Positions 1 through 5,618 of a DNA stretch of 7,275 bases are shown here, piece after piece. The position numbers were made by a program, and so were the translations under genes. Source of the DNA: an uncultured Prevotella sp. (GTDB taxonomy: Bacteria > Bacteroidota > Bacteroidia > Bacteroidales > Bacteroidaceae); assembly GCA_900553285.1 (NCBI GenBank), contig USCX01000065.1, forward strand, positions 1 to 7,275. The letters are read 5' to 3'. The notes under the pieces were generated by a model that saw only the letters and a list, made by a program, of their open reading frames with translations, ran no database searches and was not told where the DNA came from. Positions within the stretch are counted from its first letter, which is position 1. Each line of letters opens with the position of its first letter.

Positions 1-760
<760 letters not shown>

Positions 761-1120
761 TTACTCGACGTCGGGCAGGACGGTGATGTCGGCGTCTTCC
801 CAAAGGTGTTCAAGGTCGTAGTATTCGCGCACGTCCGGCAGGAAAATGTGGACGAGGTCCGTGCCGTAGTCCATGGCTACCCACTGGGCATTGGTGCGGC
901 CGACGACGGCGGCCGGTTTCTCGTGGGCCTTTGTGCGGGCCGATTCTTCGACTGCCCGGGTGATGGCTTCTACTTGTTGAGGCGAATTGCCTTGGCAGAT
1001 AATAAAATGCCTGCAAGGAGCTGTCGGTATGGCCGTCAGGTCGGCGATGACAATGCGGGCGCCTTTTTTTTCTTGGATACCTTCTATAATTGCTTTGACT
1101 AAGATGCTTTGATTTTCCAT
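761..1120 (-). CDS. rsfS: Ribosomal silencing factor RsfS (Iojap/RsfA family)
   Basis: RsfS family proteins bind ribosomal protein uL14 on the 50S subunit and block joining of the 30S subunit, lowering translation under nutrient limitation. The 119-residue product has the usual length and the family landmarks: an N-terminal helix, IVIADLTAIP at about 24-33, ICQGNSPQQVEAI at 41-53, a central VVGRTNAQWVAMDYG (72-86), VHIF at 90-93, and the C-terminal YYDLEHLW at 100-107. The start at 1118-1120 is the first in-frame ATG and lies about 36 bases downstream of the predicted transcription start. It is the first gene of a leftward unit with ftsH. A slightly acidic tail (ADITVLPDVE) ends the protein. 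No anomalies were seen. Confidence 0.95.
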   Translation of the reverse strand: MENQSILVKAIIEGIQEKKGARIVIADLTAIPTAPCRHFIICQGNSPQQVEAITRAVEESARTKAHEKPAAVVGRTNAQWVAMDYGTDLVHIFLPDVREYYDLEHLWEDADITVLPDVE

Positions 1121-1162
1121 TAACTTAGTGAGATGTGTGTATAATGATGGATTTTAATGGCG

Positions 1163-1194
1163 CAAAGTTAAATTCTTTTGAGTGAACGATGAAA
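1163..1194 (-). promoter_or_regulatory. Putative Bacteroidota-type promoter for rsfS-ftsH
   Basis: Read on the minus strand, TAACTTTG (1163-1170) matches the -7 consensus TAnnTTTG exactly. A weak -33 element TTTC (1191-1194) lies 20 bases upstream, the expected spacing. Transcription would start near 1156, giving a leader of about 36 bases. The weak -33 box lowers confidence. Confidence 0.6.
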
Positions 1195-1211
1195 CCGCAA
1201 CCCGGAAATGT

Positions 1212-1242
1212 GGCTTTTTTTGTGATTTTTAGGGAAAAAGCC
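1212..1242. repeat. Inverted repeat in the divergent intergenic spacer
   Basis: GGCTTTTT (1212-1219) and AAAAAGCC (1235-1242) form an 8-bp inverted repeat around a 15-base AT-rich centre. It sits between the two divergent promoters and outside both predicted transcripts. It could be an operator or simply AT-rich chance symmetry. Apart from this and the two promoters, nothing else was recognised in the 1121-1426 spacer. Confidence 0.3.
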
Positions 1243-1301
1243 GACATTGCTTGCCGTTTAGCCAATTAACCGTGTGAAAGAAGAAGCAGTGGGGTGGCGG
1301 A

Positions 1302-1333
1302 TTTGCAAGTTTTAAGCAATTTTCGTATCTTTG
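1302..1333 (+). promoter_or_regulatory. Bacteroidota-type promoter for the outer-membrane protein gene
   Basis: TTTG at 1302-1305 and TATCTTTG at 1326-1333 match the -33 and -7 consensus elements with 20 bases between them. Transcription would start near 1340, leaving a leader of about 87 bases before the ATG at 1427. The -7 box overlaps an in-frame upstream ATG at 1331, which supports the internal start for the gene. Confidence 0.8.
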
Positions 1334-1426
1334 CCCCCGAATTTGATGGAGGACTGTCTGTCAAGGGATGCAGCGAGTTGGCTTTGCGAAGTGACGCATT
1401 TTAATAACATAGCATACTTACTTATT

Positions 1427-2269
1427 ATGAGAAAATTACTTTTGACTTTCGCCTTGGGTGTCTATGCCCTTTGCGGTGCGGCGCAGGATGTCGTTACGGA
1501 TTCGTTAAACCAGCGCATCGATTCGTTGCAGCGGGCTCTTCATTCGTTGACCACCACGGTCGCTTCCAACGAAAAAGCGGATCTGGACAAGGCTATTTGG
1601 AAAGACCGTGCCAAGTGGTTCTCTATCGGCATAGGGAAGCAGACCCTGACCCATCGCGATGTTCCGGGGTTGGAATGGAACAGTGACTTGGCGCTCTCCC
1701 TTATGTGGGGGCGTACTTACTATTTCCCAAAAAAGGCGTGGTTCGGAATGCTCAAAGTGGGTATCGATTTCTCGTGGATGGATATCAGTTATGCCAAGTA
1801 TAAAGATGTGATGGAGGTCGCCGACGAGGGAGACTATCCTATGTATGGCGGTTCATACGGGGATTATTATTCTTCGTATGACGACGAGGAGGATTTGGAT
1901 CTTGGCGTGTGGCAGGCCGAATATGCCATGCGGATCGGTCCGTCGGTCACGATCAATCCTGTACACCACCTGAAAGTCGGCCTCTATGCCCATTTTGTCC
2001 CGACCGCGTCGGCCGTCAGCATGAATGACGAGGTCAATGTGCAGTTTGTTCCTAATTTTGCTTTCGGAGGAAGCATTGCCTGGAAGGTCATTTCCGTCGG
2101 TTTCGAGGGTCGCTGGGGCAAGGCGAATTACAAAAGCTTCTCAATCGACGATGAATCCTACGACGGTTGGGAGGATATGGGAGACGCCGGCATCGAAAAC
2201 GTGCTGAGGCAAGACAAGAACCGACTGAAAACCTCTTCGTTCCGTTTTTACATTTCGTTCCGCTACTAA
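1427..2269 (+). CDS. Secreted outer-membrane beta-barrel protein, function unknown
   Basis: A 280-residue protein, probably an outer-membrane barrel. The start at 1427 (MRKLLLTFALGVYALCGAAQ) gives a typical signal peptide with likely cleavage after Ala19. An in-frame ATG at 1331 is rejected because it overlaps the promoter and would bury the signal peptide. Residues 24-45 (DSLNQRIDSLQRALHSL) form a short coiled-coil or periplasmic helix. From about residue 63, alternating aromatic and polar segments look like beta strands (WFSIGIGKQ, YYFPKKAWFGMLKVGIDFSW, HLKVGLYAHFV, AFGGSIAWKVISVGFEGRW). An Asp/Gly/Tyr-rich acidic stretch at 133-159 is likely a surface loop. The C-terminus SFRFYISFRY ends in an aromatic residue, as the BAM recognition signal requires. 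It appears to be a single-gene unit with its own promoter and terminator. No specific family or substrate was recognised. Confidence 0.85.
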   Translation: MRKLLLTFALGVYALCGAAQDVVTDSLNQRIDSLQRALHSLTTTVASNEKADLDKAIWKDRAKWFSIGIGKQTLTHRDVPGLEWNSDLALSLMWGRTYYFPKKAWFGMLKVGIDFSWMDISYAKYKDVMEVADEGDYPMYGGSYGDYYSSYDDEEDLDLGVWQAEYAMRIGPSVTINPVHHLKVGLYAHFVPTASAVSMNDEVNVQFVPNFAFGGSIAWKVISVGFEGRWGKANYKSFSIDDESYDGWEDMGDAGIENVLRQDKNRLKTSSFRFYISFRY

Positions 2270-2304
2270 TTGGGGACGAAGATTTGAGATACATAGTCCA
2301 GCCG

Positions 2305-2351
2305 AAGTCCCGGTGTAAGGGTGAGCCCTGCACCGGGATTTCGTGTTTTTT
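2305..2351 (+). terminator. Intrinsic terminator after the outer-membrane protein gene
   Basis: A strong hairpin 36 bases after the stop codon pairs TCCCGGTG (2308-2315) with CACCGGGA (2331-2338), extended by AA/TT and a G-T pair at the base and by an inner AGGG/CCCT stem. A T-rich tract with six consecutive Ts (2346-2351) follows. Confidence 0.85.
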
Positions 2352-2393
2352 GCGGAAAATCAGCCTTGTAAGTTCGTTTTTGCGAAAAAACAG
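2345..2393. repeat. Two imperfect copies of a T-run/GCG/A-run motif upstream of the tRNA promoter
   Basis: GTTTTTTGCGGAAAATCAG (2345-2363) and GTTTTTGCGAAAAAACAG (2376-2393) are similar, each nearly palindromic about GCG, and about 31 bases apart. They lie between the terminator and the -33 box of the tRNA promoter. They may be an upstream activating sequence or AT-rich coincidence. Confidence 0.3.
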
Positions 2394-2401
2394 GCAGAAA
2401 A

Positions 2402-2433
2402 TTTGGTGTGTACGAAAAAAACGCCTACCTTTG
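2402..2433 (+). promoter_or_regulatory. Bacteroidota-type promoter for tRNA-Gln
   Basis: TTTG (2402-2405) and TACCTTTG (2426-2433) fit the -33 and -7 consensus with a 20-base spacer. Transcription would start near 2438-2440, some 25 bases before the mature tRNA 5' end. The A-run in the spacer (2415-2421) is typical of strong promoters. Confidence 0.85.
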
Positions 2434-2436
2434 CAG

Positions 2437-2457
2437 CCGTAATCAAGGAGATTACGG
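2437..2457 (+). other. Hairpin in the tRNA-Gln 5' leader
   Basis: CCGTAATC (2437-2444) and GATTACGG (2450-2457) form a perfect 8-bp inverted repeat around AAGGA. It occupies nearly all of the predicted leader between the transcription start and the tRNA. It could stabilise the precursor or guide 5' processing, but no role can be shown from sequence. Confidence 0.55.
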
Positions 2458-2462
2458 TCGTC

Positions 2463-2533
2463 TGGGGTATGGTGTAATGGTAACACTACAGATTCTGGTC
2501 CTGTCTTTCCTGGTTCGAATCCGGGTACCCCAA
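2463..2533 (+). tRNA. tRNA-Gln, anticodon CTG
   Basis: The full cloverleaf is present. The acceptor pairs TGGGGTA (2463-2469) with TACCCCA (2526-2532). The D stem is GTGT/ACAC with AATGGTA in the loop. The anticodon stem is ACAG/CTGT with an A-C mismatch at pair 31-39, and the loop TTCTGGT places CTG at 2495-2497, reading CAG codons. The T stem CCTGG/CCGGG (one G-T pair) closes the loop TTCGAAT. The discriminator is A2533. CCA is not encoded, so it must be added after transcription. The short D loop and the anticodon loop sequence are typical of bacterial tRNA-Gln. Confidence 0.95.
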
Positions 2534-2581
2534 CGAAAGCGGGCCGCACTGTTGCGATAGTGCGGCCCGCTTTCGTTGTTT
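2531..2581 (+). terminator. Long perfect hairpin at the tRNA-Gln 3' end, probable terminator
   Basis: The 20-base arm 2531-2550 is perfectly complementary to 2559-2578, with two further possible pairs closing a TGCG tetraloop. The left arm begins inside the tRNA, using acceptor position 71, position 72 and the discriminator. The tail TTTCC is short for an intrinsic terminator, but such a long G+C-rich stem could compensate. It may also serve as a 3' processing signal. Confidence 0.7.
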
Positions 2582-2582
2582 C

Positions 2583-2797
2583 CGTTCCTTGTGTCCGGAT
2601 GGCCGTGAAAGAGGCCCGCCGTTTGACGGTCGGTCCGGCCGCAGTGACACGTTGGCTTGTGGCGCTGGCAGGTCACGCTGTCGCAGTGTTTGTTTTTCCT
2701 TTCTGTCAGGTTTGGGCATCGTGTGGTTGCTGCCTTTTTTACCGTCACATGCTTTTATGTGACAGGGGCTCCGTATCCTTATTCCCCGAAGATGGCC
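2583..2797. other. Intergenic stretch with no recognisable gene
   Basis: The open frames crossing this stretch in both directions have no recognisable protein features and overlap the tRNA or promoter elements. The only local structure seen is an inverted repeat, GTCACAT (2744-2750) with ATGTGAC (2757-2763), around GCTTTT. No T-run follows it on either strand, so it is not a classical terminator. Confidence 0.5.
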
Positions 2798-2867
2798 TGC
2801 GGCTCGGGCCAGCCGGCAGAAAAGTTGGCTTTTCTGCGTCTCTCCGCTCGCCTTTTCTTATATTTGT
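2798..2867 (+). repeat. Composite dyad-plus-promoter element, copy 1
   Basis: The first of two tandem units. It contains TGCGGCTCGG (2798-2807), a 38-base core with an imperfect dyad pairing GCAGAAAA (2816-2823) with TTTTCTGC (2831-2838), then CGCTCGCCTTTT (2846-2857) and a consensus -7 box TATATTTG (2860-2867). Every conserved block recurs 85 bases downstream. No good TTTG -33 box precedes this copy, so whether it initiates transcription is uncertain. If it does, its transcript would carry the palindrome of copy 2 as a leader hairpin. Confidence 0.75.
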
Positions 2868-2882
2868 TGCACGAATATAGGA

Positions 2883-2952
2883 TGCGGCTCGGCAGCGGCA
2901 AGAAGAATGCATGCATTCTTCTTGCCATTGCGCTCGCCTTTTGGTATATTTG
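2883..2952 (+). repeat. Composite dyad-plus-promoter element, copy 2
   Basis: The second unit, immediately upstream of the methyltransferase gene. It contains TGCGGCTCGG (2883-2892), a 38-base core with a perfect 30-bp palindrome (2897-2926), CGCTCGCCTTTT (2931-2942) and TATATTTG (2945-2952). The core shares little sequence with copy 1 beyond chance, yet its dyad centre lies within half a base of the same relative position. GCTCG occurs on both sides of each dyad, 45 bases apart. Confidence 0.8.
2921..2952 (+). promoter_or_regulatory. Putative promoter of the dam-restriction-flippase operon
   Basis: TATATTTG (2945-2952) matches the -7 box. CTTG at 2921-2924 sits 20 bases upstream as a near-consensus -33 box and lies inside the right arm of the 30-bp palindrome. 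Transcription would start near 2959, about 19 bases before the ATG. A protein bound to the palindrome would therefore compete directly with RNA polymerase. Confidence 0.7.
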
Positions 2953-2977
2953 CGCCACTATTGAGAATTACGCACGC

Positions 2978-3934
2978 ATGAAGCCGATGATTAAGTACAG
3001 GGGCGGGAAATCGAGAGAAATTCCCCGCATCATGAAGTACGTCCCGCCATTTTCGGGACGCTACGTCGAGCCGTTCTTCGGCGGCGGTGCGCTTTTCTTC
3101 CACCTCGAACCGGAGTCGGCCCTCATCAATGACGTGAACTCCACGCTGATGGCGTTCTACCGGGGTGTGCGCGACGACTTTGACAGCTTGCGTGAGGAAC
3201 TGGACGAGGTGGAGGCCGTTTACGCCCGTAACCGGCAGGATTTCGAGGCCTTGAAGGCGCAGCATCCCGGCGAGCGGGTGGAGGACCGGAACGAGGCATT
3301 GTATTATGCCATGCGCGACATGTTCAACGGTCTCGCGCCGAAGCGCTACTCGGACGCCCTCCTGTATTATTTTATCAATAAAACAGCCTATTCCGGCATG
3401 ATACGTTACAATGCCCAGGGGGCGTTCAACGTGCCTTACGGGCGTTATGCACATCTGAACACCGAGGCTGTTACGGCTGCCCACAGCCTTCTGCTCCGCC
3501 GCGCGGAGGTCATGAATACGGACTATGCTGACGTGTTCAGACGGTGCCGCGCGGAAGATTTCGTTTTCCTCGACCCGCCGTATGATTGCACGTTTTCGGA
3601 TTACGGCAACGAGGCCTACCGTCACGGCTTCGGCGAGGAGAACCATCGCAAGCTGGCCCGCGACTTTGCCGCCCTGCCCTGCAAGGCACTGATGGTCATC
3701 GGGCGGACACCGCTCACGGAGGAACTTTATGGCGATTACGTCATTGATGAATACGAAAAGGCTTACGCCGTGAACATCAGGAATCGCTTCAAGTCGGCCG
3801 CGACGCACATCATCGTGGCGAACTACGACGGGCGCACAGGCGGTGGTGCGGGGCGCCCCCGTCCGGCCCGTGCGGAGATACGGCCACACCAGTTGCAATT
3901 GTTTGAACCCGCATCGACGTATGGCAAGGATTGA
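2978..3934 (+). CDS. D12-class DNA adenine N6-methyltransferase (Dam-like), modification subunit
   Basis: Transfers a methyl group from S-adenosylmethionine to adenine N6 and so protects host DNA from the nuclease encoded next to it. The 318-residue protein starts MKPMIKYRGGKSR. It has the KYRGGK motif (6-11), the AdoMet-binding motif VEPFFGGGALFF (30-41), INDVN (50-54), the Dam-type FNVPYGRY segment, and catalytic DPPY at 199-202. Motif order is that of Dam-type (alpha class) enzymes, and FKSAATHIIVANY marks the end of the catalytic fold. A Pro/Arg-rich tail follows and contains QLQLF at 305-309, a sliding-clamp-type peptide. The frame is open upstream to 2657, but that extension crosses the promoter and dyad repeats, so the ATG at 2978 is preferred. 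By analogy with AlwI systems the target is probably GATC or GGATC, an inference only. Confidence 0.93.
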   Translation: MKPMIKYRGGKSREIPRIMKYVPPFSGRYVEPFFGGGALFFHLEPESALINDVNSTLMAFYRGVRDDFDSLREELDEVEAVYARNRQDFEALKAQHPGERVEDRNEALYYAMRDMFNGLAPKRYSDALLYYFINKTAYSGMIRYNAQGAFNVPYGRYAHLNTEAVTAAHSLLLRRAEVMNTDYADVFRRCRAEDFVFLDPPYDCTFSDYGNEAYRHGFGEENHRKLARDFAALPCKALMVIGRTPLTEELYGDYVIDEYEKAYAVNIRNRFKSAATHIIVANYDGRTGGGAGRPRPARAEIRPHQLQLFEPASTYGKD

Positions 3935-5618
3935 CAGTCAATTGTTGTTCCTGACGACCTCGCCACGGACGCCGGAGAAGATGATACCCGAAATAGCGCT
4001 GCTCGCGCAGCACTTTACGGGCCGGGAGTGGAACGCTGAGACGCAGAAGGCCTTCATGGAACTCTTGCGCGAGGAACAGTTCTTTCATGGTCGCGGAGCG
4101 AACGACCCGGCGTTCAGTGCCCGCGACCGCATCAACCGTGCGCCCAAGTCGCTCGGTTTCGTGGAGCTCTCGCCACGGGTCAGGCTAACCCCGGCGGGCG
4201 AGGCCCTCCTTTCGTCGAAAAGAAAAGAAGAAGTGTTTCTCCGCCAACTGCTGAAATTCCAGATACCGTCGCCTTATCATCAGCCTACGGCGCGAGCCGC
4301 ATGCTTCCGCGTGAAGCCCTATTTGGAGTTGCTTCGCCTTGTGCGCACAATAGGGACGCTGAGTTTCGACGAGTTGCAGCTCTTTGGCTTGCAGATCACC
4401 GACTGGCACCTTTTTGACCGCATTACGCAGAAGATAAGGGCGTTCCGCCAAGCCAAAAAGGCGCATGAGGGGGACTATAAGCGCTTTGTGCACCACGTCT
4501 TCCGTGCGGAACTCGAACTGGTGTTTGCCCGCCGGATTGCGCGCGGCGAAACGCGGACACGGGAAAGTCAGGACGCCTCCTTGGAGCGCTTTCTGCGGAC
4601 CCAGGCCCGCAACATGCGTGATTATGCCGATGCCTGCGTCCGCTATCTCCGGGCCACGGGCCTCGTTAGCGTCTCCCATGTCGGCAAGTCGCTGAGCATT
4701 GTCGCCCGGCGGTGTGAGGATGTGGACTTCATCCTGCAAACGGTGGACCGCGAGCCCTGCTTCGTCGACGACCGGCAGCGTTATGCCGCCTACCTCGGCG
4801 ATGCGGAGACCCCCCGACTGCTGACGGACGATGTGGGCAGGTTGACCGCAAAGTTGCGGGCCGAGTTTCCCGCTGCGGCCGTCGACGAGCGTGAGGGCCT
4901 CGCAGGGTTGAAAAAGACGTATGCCGACCTGTGTGAGGCGCGGCGTCGGACAGCGTTGCACCACGAAGTGGCCGACATCAAGGACTACAAACTGTATGAT
5001 GACATACAGCACATTTATGCGCAAATCAAGCGTGGAGAATTGTACGATGCCCCTTTGATGTTGGAGTGGAACACGTGGCGGGCGATGACCATGCTCGACG
5101 GAGGCGAGGTTCGGGCCAACCTGGTGTTTGACGACTTCGGGCAGCCCATGTCGCCCGCCCAAGGGAACCAGCCAGACATTGTTTGCGATTACGGTGACTT
5201 CGTGTTGACCGTGGAGGTGACCATGGCCAGTGGTCAGCGGCAGTATGAAATGGAGGGCGAGCCCGTCAGCCGACATCTGGGACGGCTGAAAAGAAACTGT
5301 GGAAAGCCCTGTTTCTGCCTGTTCATAGCCCCCACTGTCAACGAAGCCTGCGTGGCCCATTTCTATGCCCTGCATCAGATGAACATCTCGTACTATGGAG
5401 GAAAATCGGTCATAGTGCCGCTGGCACTCGACACGTTCCAGAAAATGCTCGAAGCGAGCTACCGGGCCGTGCGCAAGCCCGTTCCCGCGCAGGTGTGGGG
5501 ACTGCATGAGGCGTCAGTGGCCTTGGTGAAGATGAGTGCCGACGAGGCCCAATGGTATGCTGGCCTTCGCGATTGGGCGGCGTCGTGGTTAAACAATGAA
5601 ACGCTCCCCCGCCCATGA
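3921..5618 (+). CDS. AlwI/BstNBI-family type IIS restriction endonuclease
   Basis: Probable endonuclease cutting unmodified DNA to one side of an asymmetric site; known relatives recognise GGATC (AlwI) or GAGTC (PleI, MlyI, the nickase BstNBI). The preferred start at 3921 gives 565 residues, close to family length, beginning MARIDSQLLFLTTSPRTPEK. Conserved N-terminal blocks are FLTTSPRTPEKM (10-21) and NDPAFSARDRINRAPKSLGF (61-80), in the part used for DNA recognition. The C-terminal PD-(D/E)XK domain has E382 in LEWNTWR, D419 in PDIV, E432 in TVEVTM and E445 in YEMEGEP. The 13-residue spacings D-E and E-E agree, from memory, with the catalytic set of BstNBI/BspD6I, so the enzyme looks intact. 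The start overlaps the methyltransferase by 14 bases and the stop overlaps the flippase start as ATGA, implying coupled translation. GGATC is the leading guess for its site. Nicking versus double-strand cleavage cannot be read from sequence. Confidence 0.9.
   Translation: MARIDSQLLFLTTSPRTPEKMIPEIALLAQHFTGREWNAETQKAFMELLREEQFFHGRGANDPAFSARDRINRAPKSLGFVELSPRVRLTPAGEALLSSKRKEEVFLRQLLKFQIPSPYHQPTARAACFRVKPYLELLRLVRTIGTLSFDELQLFGLQITDWHLFDRITQKIRAFRQAKKAHEGDYKRFVHHVFRAELELVFARRIARGETRTRESQDASLERFLRTQARNMRDYADACVRYLRATGLVSVSHVGKSLSIVARRCEDVDFILQTVDREPCFVDDRQRYAAYLGDAETPRLLTDDVGRLTAKLRAEFPAAAVDEREGLAGLKKTYADLCEARRRTALHHEVADIKDYKLYDDIQHIYAQIKRGELYDAPLMLEWNTWRAMTMLDGGEVRANLVFDDFGQPMSPAQGNQPDIVCDYGDFVLTVEVTMASGQRQYEMEGEPVSRHLGRLKRNCGKPCFCLFIAPTVNEACVAHFYALHQMNISYYGGKSVIVPLALDTFQKMLEASYRAVRKPVPAQVWGLHEASVALVKMSADEAQWYAGLRDWAASWLNNETLPRP

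Noticed and set aside
1331..1426. Upstream in-frame extension of the outer-membrane protein by 32 residues
   Set aside because: The ATG overlaps the -7 promoter box and would precede the predicted transcription start; the internal start at 1427 gives a clean signal peptide.
1472..1474. Lipoprotein-type cysteine (Cys16) in the signal peptide of the outer-membrane protein
   Set aside because: The preceding residues YAL do not fit a lipobox (no Leu at -3, no small residue at -1); signal peptidase I cleavage after Ala19 is more likely.
2744..2763. Inverted repeat GTCACAT/ATGTGAC as a terminator
   Set aside because: No T-run follows on either strand, and the 7-bp stem with a 6-base loop is weak.
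2798..2952. Invertible (phase-variable) promoter of the Bacteroides capsule type
   Set aside because: That needs inverted repeats flanking a promoter. Here the flanking blocks are direct repeats and each palindrome is contiguous, so no invertible segment is outlined.
2798..2952. CRISPR array
   Set aside because: Only two units, each containing a promoter box, and no cas genes in the window.
2657..2977. N-terminal extension of the methyltransferase by 107 residues
   Set aside because: It crosses the tandem dyad elements and both TATATTTG boxes, lacks family similarity, and the Dam-type N-terminus begins at 2978.
2858..3898. 346-residue open frame on the minus strand
   Set aside because: Antisense to the methyltransferase, which has clear motifs; the frame shows no recognisable domain and arises from G+C-rich codon usage.
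3843..3920. N-terminal extension of the endonuclease by 26 residues
   Set aside because: It lies wholly inside the methyltransferase gene; the family N-terminus with FLTTSPRTPEK fits the start at 3921.
4185..5507. 440-residue open frame on the minus strand
   Set aside because: Antisense shadow of the endonuclease with no recognisable domain.
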